NCBI GenBank assembly: GCA_964475125.1
Contig: CAYYWP010000082.1
Coordinates: 1-18,884, forward strand
Reading direction: 5' to 3'
Length of the DNA: 18,884 nt
Source of the DNA: CAYYWP01 sp964475125
GTDB lineage: Bacteria > Desulfobacterota > Binatia > HRBIN30 > CADEER01
Shown here: piece after piece, positions 1 to 7,981 of the stretch
Layout: each line of letters begins with the position of its first letter
How positions within the stretch are numbered: position 1 is the first letter of the stretch
Notes under the pieces: generated by a model
Seen by the model: the letters and a program-made list of their open reading frames with translations, nothing else
Databases searched by the model: none
Told to the model about the DNA's origin: nothing
Program-made: the position numbers and the translations under genes

Positions 1-3000
1 ACAACGGCAGCGGCCGGCACCGGCCGGCGCGATACAGCTCGAGCAGCTCGCCGAGGTGTTGGCGCGCGGCGGCGGCCGGGGCGAACTGCACCGTGACGAT
101 GTCGTTCCGTGCCCCGCGCCCCACCAGTGTCGAGGGCGCCGGGGCGTCATCGACGGCGCAGCGCGCCAGGTGTCGCAGCCACAGGCGCAATGCGTGACGA
201 CCGGCGACGCGGCTGAACTGCGCCGTCACCATCGCGCCATCGGCGCCCACGTCCGGCACCGCGCCGACCAGGCGTACGGCGCCGAACGTCAGGTCGATCT
301 CGCGCCGGCCCAGCGGCGCGCGCCGCCGTTGGGTGACGGCGGCGGCGATCGCGTCGACGTCGGTCGCCAGGCGCTCAAACAGCGCGCGCCCCGGTGTGCC
401 GAGCGGCAGCCGCCCCTCGGCGCGCAGACGCTGCCAGAGCGCCTGGCGATCGGCGCCGGCGAGCGCGCGGGCCAGCATGAGGTCGCCGATCCGCCAGCGC
501 TCGAGATTGTCCGGCTCGGCGGGGTCGCGGTCATCGAGCAGCTCGGCATCGCGCGGTAAGACCAGGTCCAGGCGATCGCGCAGGAAGGCGCGGGCGGGAT
601 TCTCCAGGAAGTGGATCAGGGCATCGAGGTCGACGACGCTGGGGGGGTCGTCCGCCAGCGCGACGCTGACGAAGGGTGGCGCGGCAGCGCGTGGGGCACG
701 CAAGGCGCGCGCGCCGGCGCAGTGGCCGCGGGCGAAGCTCACCAGGCGCCGGTCCGGGTCGGCGCCGAAGTACCGCGGACTGAACGGCTGCAGCGGGTGG
801 ATCACGGTCAGCGCCTCGCTGGCACGGCGGTCGCCGGCGACGGTGAAGGCGCGATCGATGGCGTCGGTCAACTCGCTAACCACCACCGACGGGGGAATGG
901 AGGCGTTGTCGCTGACGCCGCGGCCGACGTACGTCAACAGCAGCCGTTGGCGCGCCGACAGCAGCGCCTCGAGGAAGAGGTAGCGGTCGTCGTCGCGCGG
1001 GTTGCGATCGCCGAGCCGGGGGGCGGCCGCCATGCGGTCGAACCCGAGTGGCCGGCGCGGACGGGGGAAGGCGTCGTCGTTCAGGCCGATCAGGCAAACG
1101 ACGCGGAAGGGGATGCTGCGCATCGGCTGGAGCTCGCACAGGGTGACGGCGCCGGTGACGAAGCCGCGCGGGGCGACCTCGCGCTCGACCTCGCGCTCGA
1201 GCAGGTCGCGCATCGTACGCAGGTCGACGACGCCGGTGAAGCCGGCGGCGCCGGCGCGGCGGGCCAAGGTGTCGAGGGCGGAGAGGATGGCCTCGTGCTG
1301 ATCGGCGTTGGAGCGCGTGCGCGCCACCAGGGTCGCCAGCAGCGTGCCGAGCTCGGTGCGCCAGACCTCCGGATGTCGCGGTGACTTCAGCGCCGTGCGC
1401 CAGGTGCGGAGCGCCTCCAGGTAGCTGGCCAAAGACCCGAGGACGGCGGCTTGGGCCCCTTCGACGTCGTCGAGCGGGCGCACATCGGCAAACAACGCGT
1501 CGCCGTCCTCGGGCAGTGCGTAGCCCACCAGCAGGCGCTGCAGGCCGAAGTGCCACGTGTTCTGATCGCTGTGCGGCAACTCCTCTTCGGCGCGGTGGTC
1601 GGCGTCGGCGCCCCAGCGCACTTCGGCGGCGCGCATCCAGGGGCGCAGCTGCTCGAGCGCGGCTCCCGAAATGCCGAAGCGCGTGCGCACCGGCTCGAGC
1701 GTCAGGAGGTCGAGCACGGCGGAGGCCGTCAGGCGGCCCTCGAGCACCTCGAGAGCACGCATCAGCACATCCAGCACTTCGCCGTCGGCACGCGCCCGAC
1801 GGTCCGCCGTGCGGAAGGGGATCGCCGGCCGGTTCGGACTGCTGAATACCGCCTCGATGAGCGGCGCATAGGGGTCGATCGCCGGCGTCATGACGACGAT
1901 GTCATGCGGCTGCAGCGTCGGGTCCGCCGCGAACAGCCCCGCCAGTTGATCGTGCAGCACTTCGATCTCGCGCATCGGGCCGTGGCAGACGTGCACGGTA
2001 ATCGAGTCGTCGTCCGCCGGCAGGGCGCGGCGCGGCGGATCGTCGGCGCCCGCGCCGCCGCGGTCGTGCAGAGCCAGCAGATCCGCCTGCAGGGTGGCCA
2101 GCACGCTGTCGCCCGACGGCGGGGTGTAGTGATCGCGCGCTTCGTAATCCGCCGCGGCTTCGACCACCGCGGCGAACTCGCGCCCGATGCGGCCGAGCGA
2201 GGCGAGCAGCGGCGGTCCGCCGACGAGGTGTTGATCCGCCGCCGCGGTGGGACTGCGGCCGCGCAGCAGGCGGCGGGCGCGGCGAGGTGTGACCAGGTCG
2301 CCCCAGTAGTGTTCGGTCGGGCTGAGCACGAACAGGTGCAGCTCGAGGCAGCCAGCGAGGGCGGCGAGAATCTCGACGTAGAGCGGGGGCAAGGTGGACA
2401 GGCCGAAGAAGCTGAGGCGGGGTGGAAACGGTGCTCGCGGCAGGCGCCCGGCGCGCAGGCCCGCCAGCAGCTCGCGTCCACGTGCCGCGGGGTGAACGGC
2501 GCCGAGGCGCGCCACCAGGGCTCGCCACAGGATCGCCTGCCAATGGCGCGGCTCGCGGCCGGCTTCCCAGCCCAACACCATCTCGGGTCGGAAGACGGCG
2601 TACTGATCGAATAGATCGGCGATGCGAGCGGCGAGCTGGCCGCGCTGGCGGCCGCGCACGTCGTCGGCCAGATAGGTGCGCAGTGGCGTAAAGGCAGCGC
2701 TCTCGAGGTGGCGCGGCAGCTCGTCGAGCACGGCCCACAGCAACGCCTCGGAGGCGAAACGCGCCGCGTTCTCGGGAGCGTCGCCGAGCACGGCAGCCGC
2801 CGCCGCGTCGATCACGCGGCGCGGAAACGGAAACCCGGGATTGGCCCAGATGCCGAGACGGCGCGCCAGCTCGAGCGACAGCCAGCGCGCCATGCCGCGA
2901 CCGTGCACGACGATGGTCTCCGGCACGGTCGGGTCGGCCAGCGGCGTGCGCACCAGGTCCACCAACGCCTCGAGCAACTGCTCGCTGCGGTTGCTGCGGT

Positions 3001-3016
3001 GCACGATCATGCCCAT
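1..3016 (-). CDS. recC: RecBCD enzyme subunit RecC (exodeoxyribonuclease V gamma chain), 3' end cut by window edge
   Basis: RecC is the Chi-recognition and scaffold subunit of the RecBCD helicase-nuclease, which processes DNA double-strand ends in the cytoplasm. The frame is open from ATG 3016 to the left edge (about 1005 codons; the E. coli protein has about 1120), so only the C-terminal tail is missing. Translation gives the family N-terminus MIVHRSNRSEQLLEAL, then GMARWLSLELARRLGI and WANPGFPFP, LSFFGLSTLPPLYVEIL and HYWGDL near residues 200-240, and DIVVMTPAIDPYAP near residue 370. The hallmark GDRNPRDDDRYLFLEALLSA lies near residue 670, and HFLENPARAFLRDRLDL begins the inactive nuclease-like C-terminal domain near residue 800. 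The last residues visible, LLELYRAGRCRPLPL, match the family's conserved end region. ATG 3010 is an alternative start. A purine-rich GGTGGTGGGG lies just upstream. recB and recD are not in the window. Confidence 0.95.
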   Translation of the reverse strand, partial: MGMIVHRSNRSEQLLEALVDLVRTPLADPTVPETIVVHGRGMARWLSLELARRLGIWANPGFPFPRRVIDAAAAAVLGDAPENAARFASEALLWAVLDELPRHLESAAFTPLRTYLADDVRGRQRGQLAARIADLFDQYAVFRPEMVLGWEAGREPRHWQAILWRALVARLGAVHPAARGRELLAGLRAGRLPRAPFPPRLSFFGLSTLPPLYVEILAALAGCLELHLFVLSPTEHYWGDLVTPRRARRLLRGRSPTAAADQHLVGGPPLLASLGRIGREFAAVVEAAADYEARDHYTPPSGDSVLATLQADLLALHDRGGAGADDPPRRALPADDDSITVHVCHGPMREIEVLHDQLAGLFAADPTLQPHDIVVMTPAIDPYAPLIEAVFSSPNRPAIPFRTADRRARADGEVLDVLMRALEVLEGRLTASAVLDLLTLEPVRTRFGISGAALEQLRPWMRAAEVRWGADADHRAEEELPHSDQNTWHFGLQRLLVGYALPEDGDALFADVRPLDDVEGAQAAVLGSLASYLEALRTWRTALKSPRHPEVWRTELGTLLATLVARTRSNADQHEAILSALDTLARRAGAAGFTGVVDLRTMRDLLEREVEREVAPRGFVTGAVTLCELQPMRSIPFRVVCLIGLNDDAFPRPRRPLGFDRMAAAPRLGDRNPRDDDRYLFLEALLSARQRLLLTYVGRGVSDNASIPPSVVVSELTDAIDRAFTVAGDRRASEALTVIHPLQPFSPRYFGADPDRRLVSFARGHCAGARALRAPRAAAPPFVSVALADDPPSVVDLDALIHFLENPARAFLRDRLDLVLPRDAELLDDRDPAEPDNLERWRIGDLMLARALAGADRQALWQRLRAEGRLPLGTPGRALFERLATDVDAIAAAVTQRRRAPLGRREIDLTFGAVRLVGAVPDVGADGAMVTAQFSRVAGRHALRLWLRHLARCAVDDAPAPSTLVGRGARNDIVTVQFAPAAAARQHLGELLELYRAGRCRPLPL

Positions 3017-3080
3017 GCGAATCGCCCCACCACCGTGGCGCGGCGCCGCGCGGCCCCCGCCGTGCGGGCTGCCCCGCGCC

Positions 3081-3683
3081 TCAGCCGCGCGCTTGGCTCG
3101 CGGGCCGCTCGGTACAACGGCGTAGCCAGGCGGCCAGTTGTGGCCACGGGGTCAGGTCCACGGCGCTGCGCGGCGCCCAGATCACCACCGAGGCGACGTT
3201 GAGATCGGCGACTGAGAACGCCTCGCCGAGGAGGTAGGTGCGCCCGCGAAGCGCCCCGTCCAGCACGCCGAACGGTTTGGCCAGTTTCGCTTCGCTGGCA
3301 CTGGCCAACCCGGCGTCGCGTTGCTCGGCCGGCAGGCCGCGGCGATGCATGAGCACGGTCAGCAGCGGCCCCTCGACCTCGGTCATGACCCAGAAGCTCC
3401 ACTGCAAGGCCCGTCCCTCGTCGGCCACGGTGTTCGGCCACAGCGTGCCGGTGCCGTACTTGCGGGCCAGGTAGAGATTGATCGCCATCGACTCCCAGAG
3501 CACGGTGGTGTCATCGACCAGCACGGGGATATGGCCGTTGGGGTTGAGCTTGAGGAACTCGGCCGTGCGCGTCGCGCCGCTGCCCAACGGCGTCGGCACA
3601 TGCTCGAACTGCAGGCCGAGCTCGCGCAGCATCCAGAGCGAGCGGGAGGCCCGCGACGCCGGGGTTCCGAATAACTTGATCAT
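3081..3683 (-). CDS. Glutathione S-transferase family protein
   Basis: A 200-residue soluble protein of the GST superfamily, expected to conjugate or reduce substrates with glutathione in the cytoplasm; its substrate is unknown. The thioredoxin-fold N-terminus reads MIKLFGTPASRASRSLWMLR. It is followed by NPNGHIPVLVDD, which carries the cis-proline, and LWESMAINLYLARKYG, whose Glu-Ser pair normally holds the gamma-glutamyl part of glutathione. The helical C-terminal domain has FSVADLNVAS, with the N-capping Asp typical of GSTs. ATG 3683 was chosen over a longer frame from 3806 because the GST fold starts there and GGAGG sits 6 bases upstream. recC follows after 64 bases on the same strand, so they may be cotranscribed, though no shared function is evident. 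The first helix has Ser residues but no Tyr or Cys that would fix the GST class. Confidence 0.9.
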   Translation of the reverse strand: MIKLFGTPASRASRSLWMLRELGLQFEHVPTPLGSGATRTAEFLKLNPNGHIPVLVDDTTVLWESMAINLYLARKYGTGTLWPNTVADEGRALQWSFWVMTEVEGPLLTVLMHRRGLPAEQRDAGLASASEAKLAKPFGVLDGALRGRTYLLGEAFSVADLNVASVVIWAPRSAVDLTPWPQLAAWLRRCTERPASQARG

Positions 3684-4052
3684 CGCCGCCTCCTGTCGGT
3701 GGTCAGCGGCGACGTAGACAGAGAATCCGCCGTCGAGCAAGTCGCGGCACGCCTCGCGCCTGAACCGCCAGATTCTGTCTGGGCGCCGCAAGGTCGCTCG
3801 AATCACGCCCGATGGTTGCGACCGGCCCGTGCATCGGGGCGCGGAGGCGCGGACGATCGGTTGGAGCGAGGCGCAGCGCTGCCGGTGGGATTGCTTCGGG
3901 AGAGACCGCAGGGTCGTTTCCGAGGGCCGCGAGCTGCCTTTGCGGTCGGCGTAGCGGGGAGGGGTAGGCCGCGCTACGCCGCGGGGCGGGGCTCCGGCCC
4001 TCGGAAGTCGGCTAATTCACCATCCGGCGAATACGCATTTGCGAGCGCCTAG
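3684..4052. other. Intergenic stretch without a supported gene
   Basis: 369 bases between the GST start and the stop of the short antitoxin-like gene. It is GC-rich, and its open frames have the arginine-rich composition of shadow frames with no recognisable domain. The only structure I see is the hairpin at 3947-3981. The GST promoter should lie here, but I see no convincing -35/-10 pair. Confidence 0.6.
3947..3981 (-). terminator. Hairpin, possible terminator of the short antitoxin-like gene
   Basis: Perfect 10-base arms CGGCGTAGCG and CGCTACGCCG are separated by a 15-base loop, about 70 bases beyond the stop of the minus-strand gene at 4053-4358. There is no clear T-run on either strand, so a Rho-independent terminator role is only inferred. 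Confidence 0.3.
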
Positions 4053-4358
4053 CTAGTACTCGCCGACGTGATCGCGCACGATCATGCGCACCAGCGTGTC
4101 GTAGCCGAGCCCGCGGCGGGCGGCGCGCCGGTGCAGTGCTTCCATCACTTCGGTCTCGAAGAGGAGAAAGGCTGGCTCCAGTCCGCGCCGGACCGAAGCG
4201 GGGCGCGGCCCGGCGAAAATCCGCGCATGGTCCAGCCAGGGCCCACTGGGCGCGGGCGGTGGTGGCGGCGGCTCGGTTCCGAGGCCGTTCACGCTCCGCG
4301 AAGCCGTCGGCTCGCGCCCGCCGAGTCGCGCTGCCGTCTTGGTGATCTTTCGCGCCAT
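4053..4358 (-). CDS. Short CopG/ribbon-helix-helix antitoxin-like protein, orphan
   Basis: A 101-residue basic protein. Residues 1-60 look disordered and include a run of six prolines (TEPPPPPPAP), which would be expected to slow ribosomes. The C-terminal 35 residues, FLLFETEVMEALHRRAARRG then LGYDTLVRMIVRDHVGEY, resemble the strand-helix-helix end of CopG-type antitoxins (compare LP..ll..Lk..A...Gi.YqtLir..l...). ATG 4358 was preferred over the longer frame from 4436 because AAGGAGGGAG lies directly upstream. No toxin gene is adjacent: the downstream 369 bases are empty and the upstream neighbour is divergent. It could be a solitary DNA-binding regulator or the remnant of a toxin-antitoxin pair. 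The family assignment is by pattern only. Confidence 0.65.
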   Translation of the reverse strand: MARKITKTAARLGGREPTASRSVNGLGTEPPPPPPAPSGPWLDHARIFAGPRPASVRRGLEPAFLLFETEVMEALHRRAARRGLGYDTLVRMIVRDHVGEY

Positions 4359-4534
4359 CGCTCCCTCCTTATTGGCAATGCCGGCTGGAACATCCGCCGC
4401 GACCTCTTCACGGCTTCCCGCGTCTCGGCGCCGCACCTGCCGCTCTCTGCCCTTCCTGCGTTACTTCGCGCGAGACAGTGTTCGCCGGCTATTCAAGCCG
4501 CGGCGGGCGACAGGGCGGAGGGAGAAAAAAATTC

Positions 4535-7500
4535 TTGCCAAACGGTCTCGTAACGCTCTACACACCATGGGGGGAGTTCCCGCCGCTGCACGGTCGAGCG
4601 ACACCGGGCGACGTCAAGTCGGTAGAGCCCATCGAGCCTGGCGCCGCCACGCAGACAGAGGCGGCGTCGGCGGAGTGGTTTGTCGGCCGCGACAAGGAGC
4701 TGCGGCAGCTCGAGGCTTGTCTCGCGTCCACCGACGGGCGTCTCTTGCTCATCACCGGTCCAGCCGGAGTTGGCAAGACGCGCTTGGCGCAGGAATTCGC
4801 CACGCGCGCGACCGCGCAGGGCCGGCGCGTGCTGCGTGGGTCTTGCTGGGACGTGGATGGCGCGCCGGCGTTCTGGCCCTTCATCGTCGTGCTGCGCAAC
4901 CATCTCGCCGGCGCAGAGGCGTCAGCGAACGACGTCGGCGCCTCAGCGGATCTCGACGAGCTCCTGACGCAGTGTCTGCGGCCGGGATCGCGGCGGCCGA
5001 CGAGCGCCGTCGCACCTCCCACCACCGACCCACAGCACGCGCGATTCCAGCTCTTCGACCGCTACGCATCCGTACTCCGCGACCTCACAACCAAGCAGCC
5101 GAGCGTCATGATCCTCGACGACATCCAGTGGGCTGATACCGGCTCGCTGCTCCTCTTGCAGTTTCTGGCCGCGGGCCTCGACGAGATTCCCCTCCTCTGC
5201 GTCGTGACCAGCCGCGACCCCCTGCCTGCGCTCGTCTCCGCGACCTGCCGCCACCCTTGGACGCAGCTGATATCGCTGAGCGGCCTCGACGCCAGCGAAG
5301 CCGCCACCCTGCTGCGCGGCCGCGGCGTCGCAACCTCCGAGCCGCGAGTCATCGACAAGCTCACTGTGCTCACCGACGGCAACCCGTTCTTCCTCAAGGA
5401 GCTCACCCAGTGGCTCGCGGATACGCCCACCGAGCTGAGCTCCGACTGGCCCCACAGCCTGCCGCCCAGCTTGCGCGGCCTGACCCTGCATCACTTCGAA
5501 GGCCTCTCGGCCGACTGCCGCGCCGTTTTGCAGCTCGCATCCGTCATCGGTCGCGACTTCGACCCCGATCTCGTCGCCGAGGCCTGTGGACAACCCGCCG
5601 CACGCGTCCTCGGGACTCTGCAGGAAGCCTTTGCCAAGGGTGTCATTACCCCGATCGGCCCAACCAAGTACCGCTTCGCCCACGCCTTAGTGCGCGAAGC
5701 CGTTTACGACGATCTCCCCGTCGCCCAGCGAGCCCGATGGCACGAACAGATCGCGTTGATACTGGAAACACGCGGAGGTTCTGGGCCGAACCCACTTGCG
5801 GCCATCGCCCACCATTTCTTCCTCGCTCTCCCTCTGGTCACGCGTAACAAAGCCCGGAGCGCTTGCATTGCAGCAGCGCAAGAAGCCCATCGGATCTATG
5901 CGTACGAAGCAGCGGTTGCGTACCTGGGACGGGCCATCCAGCTCTGTGGTCCCACAACAGAGGCCTCGGACCGCTGTGAACTGTTACTGCTGCTCGGCGC
6001 AGCACAAGGTGGCGCCGGCGATTGGATGGGTTCCAGGCGTAGCTTTCGCGACGCATCGGCTCTAGCGCGCCATCTTGACGATCCGTCCTACTTCTCTCGC
6101 GCCGCCATCGGATTCAAGGGAGTCATGCTTGCCACCATACCGGTCGACGCAGACGCCGTTCTCCTACTCGAAGAAGCTTGCGAACGTGCCAAACATCACG
6201 GCCCCCTCCTGGTCGAACTTCTAGCTGCACTCACGGGTTCGTTGCACTTTTCTGAAAGCCCGAGCATCGCCGAACGTCACGCGCGAAAAGCTTTTAGACT
6301 CGCCAAGGGACTTCGCGACGAACGACTAGACGCCATCGCTACCCAAGCTCGCGCTCTCAGCCTCTGGCGACCAGAGCACGTCGCCGAGGTTGTCAAGCTC
6401 TCGGCAAAGCTGACACGCCTCGCAGTCCGACTGCAGGATCCATTCCTGGAGTTCCAGGCCGCCATCTTTCGACACTCAGGGCTACTCGTTCTGGGGAGGA
6501 TCGACGACAGCGACTACGAACTAGATAGAGCAACGCACCTCGCGAACTCCACTCGCCACCCGAGGCTACAGTGGCAAGTCGCGGTAATCCGGCGCGCGCG
6601 CGCCGTTGTTCGGGGCGATGTCGCAGAAGCTGACCGGCTGACTGCTGACACCCAACACCTCGGCGCGAGAGTTCACGATACGACACCGGCTCATTATGAA
6701 ATGATCTACAGGTTCCAGCGTGCACTCCTCAACAACGATTTGGCCCAATGGCCCGAGATTGCCAACGTTGTCCTACAGCGGTTTCCTACTGTCCCTGGCT
6801 ATAGGGCGGCAATAGCACTCATGTACGCCCGTCTCGGAAGGGCGCGTGAAGCTCGCCAACATCTGCAGTATTTCGTAGGCGCTGAGTTTTCCAACATACC
6901 TTCCAATAGCACATCCTTATGGATCCTCTCGATGCTTGGAGAAGCCAGCTCGCTGTATGGAGATGCAGGTTGGACGAGGTCAGTATACGATCGTCTTGAG
7001 CAATATTCAAAGCTGATTATCTCAGTAGCCTGGGGAGTCCTCATCGATGGCTCTGTAGCACACTACCTGGGCGTCATGGCTGCCGCCTTGAATAGAATTG
7101 AGCAGGCTATAGGTCATTTCGAACAGGCGCTCAAAGATAATGTGCTCCTCAACGCAACGGTCCTGCTGGCGCGCACGCAATTGGTTTACGCAGAGCTGCT
7201 ATGTCTCCACTCCGACGATCGATCTCGCGCCCTCGAGCTAACGACGCTCGCCCATGCTACGTTCGACTCCTGCGGGTTTATGTATTATGCTAAGCGTGCA
7301 TCTGATCTATCTGCGCTCCTCGGGTCATCGTCGGGAGGCCAGGCCGGGGGCCACGCTCGACAGTCTACGCGGCAAACAGAGCTGGGCGACGCTTCTGAAA
7401 ACATCCTACGTCGCGACGGCGACTATTGGCTTCTGTCATACCACGGCCGCCGCACGTACATACGTCACTGTATTGGACTGGAGTATATTAGAGAGGTTCT

Positions 7501-7936
7501 GTCCGCCGCTGGCGCCAGTTTGCATGTTCTCGACCTGCATCGCGTTACAACGCCAAGCGCTCTTCCCGACTCCCCTGGACAAGAGATCTCCGATGCCGTG
7601 GCTCGCCGTCAGTACCAGAGCCAAATGGCAGATATACAAGAGGAACTCAGCATCGCCGAGGCAAACAATGATATAGGAGCCCGCGAGCGCCTTAATGCCG
7701 AACGCGAGGCCCTCAGTCACCATCTTTTCGCCACATACGGCCTCGCTGGTCGCTCGCGATCTTTTTCATCCGCAGCCGAGCGCGCGCGAATAAACGTGCG
7801 CAATCGAGTCACAGCCGCGCTGACGATCATAAGGCGCCACAACGAGCTCGCGTACCAGCACCTTAGTCGCTCCATACGCACCGGCCGCCTTTGTTCCTAC
7901 CAACCTGAGCAGCCCACGACGTGGGCTCTTTACTAG
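4535..7936 (+). CDS. Large AAA (AAA_16) ATPase/TPR regulatory protein with conserved C-terminal domain
   Basis: About 1133 residues. Residues 45-320 form a MalT/adenylate-cyclase-associated type ATPase. It has FVGRDKEL, Walker A GPAGVGKT (Lys81), Walker B VMILDDIQWAD (Asp195-Asp196) and VVTSRD. Next comes a winged-helix-like segment (FAHALVREAVYDDLP), then about 500 residues of helical TPR-like repeats. Residues 953-1133 are not a LuxR helix-turn-helix. They match a C-terminal region I know from actinobacterial and deltaproteobacterial ATPases of this class: RRDGDYWLLSYHGRR, a charged coiled-coil segment, then SAAERARINVRNRV and SIRTGRLCSYQP. Such proteins are STAND-like signalling ATPases; the ligand is unknown. 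Start choice: the frame opens at GTG 4478 without a ribosome site, while TTG 4535 has GGAGGGAG 10 bases upstream, so TTG is preferred. The gene's 3' half is much more A+T-rich than its start. Confidence 0.88.
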   Translation: MPNGLVTLYTPWGEFPPLHGRATPGDVKSVEPIEPGAATQTEAASAEWFVGRDKELRQLEACLASTDGRLLLITGPAGVGKTRLAQEFATRATAQGRRVLRGSCWDVDGAPAFWPFIVVLRNHLAGAEASANDVGASADLDELLTQCLRPGSRRPTSAVAPPTTDPQHARFQLFDRYASVLRDLTTKQPSVMILDDIQWADTGSLLLLQFLAAGLDEIPLLCVVTSRDPLPALVSATCRHPWTQLISLSGLDASEAATLLRGRGVATSEPRVIDKLTVLTDGNPFFLKELTQWLADTPTELSSDWPHSLPPSLRGLTLHHFEGLSADCRAVLQLASVIGRDFDPDLVAEACGQPAARVLGTLQEAFAKGVITPIGPTKYRFAHALVREAVYDDLPVAQRARWHEQIALILETRGGSGPNPLAAIAHHFFLALPLVTRNKARSACIAAAQEAHRIYAYEAAVAYLGRAIQLCGPTTEASDRCELLLLLGAAQGGAGDWMGSRRSFRDASALARHLDDPSYFSRAAIGFKGVMLATIPVDADAVLLLEEACERAKHHGPLLVELLAALTGSLHFSESPSIAERHARKAFRLAKGLRDERLDAIATQARALSLWRPEHVAEVVKLSAKLTRLAVRLQDPFLEFQAAIFRHSGLLVLGRIDDSDYELDRATHLANSTRHPRLQWQVAVIRRARAVVRGDVAEADRLTADTQHLGARVHDTTPAHYEMIYRFQRALLNNDLAQWPEIANVVLQRFPTVPGYRAAIALMYARLGRAREARQHLQYFVGAEFSNIPSNSTSLWILSMLGEASSLYGDAGWTRSVYDRLEQYSKLIISVAWGVLIDGSVAHYLGVMAAALNRIEQAIGHFEQALKDNVLLNATVLLARTQLVYAELLCLHSDDRSRALELTTLAHATFDSCGFMYYAKRASDLSALLGSSSGGQAGGHARQSTRQTELGDASENILRRDGDYWLLSYHGRRTYIRHCIGLEYIREVLSAAGASLHVLDLHRVTTPSALPDSPGQEISDAVARRQYQSQMADIQEELSIAEANNDIGARERLNAEREALSHHLFATYGLAGRSRSFSSAAERARINVRNRVTAALTIIRRHNELAYQHLSRSIRTGRLCSYQPEQPTTWALY
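7911..7927 (+). terminator. Hairpin overlapping the last codons of the AAA/TPR gene
   Basis: AGCCCAC-GAC-GTGGGCT is a perfect 7-base stem with a 3-base loop, followed by CTTTACTAG, which contains the stop codon at 7934-7936. It could terminate the rightward transcript before it runs into the convergent kinase gene. The T-run is weak, and the hairpin also encodes the conserved C-terminal residues, so it may be coincidental. Confidence 0.3.
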
Positions 7937-7981
7937 GTAGGCTCTCGACCCCGCGGACCCGCTTTCCCACAGCACCCGTTG

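Noticed and set aside
1451..2614. 387-codon plus-strand frame and several smaller frames within 1-3000
   Set aside because: All overlap recC, whose frame is continuous and carries the RecC signature sequences; the others are GC-bias shadows.
3699..4052. 117-codon plus-strand frame that could fill the gap before the antitoxin-like gene, and a possible toxin there
   Set aside because: No domain, no ribosome site, composition of a random GC-rich frame; no toxin family motif on either strand.
4478..4534. GTG 4478 as start of the ATPase gene
   Set aside because: No ribosome site precedes it and the extra 19 residues are a Gly/Arg-rich non-conserved stretch; TTG 4535 has GGAGGGAG upstream. It is not fully excluded.
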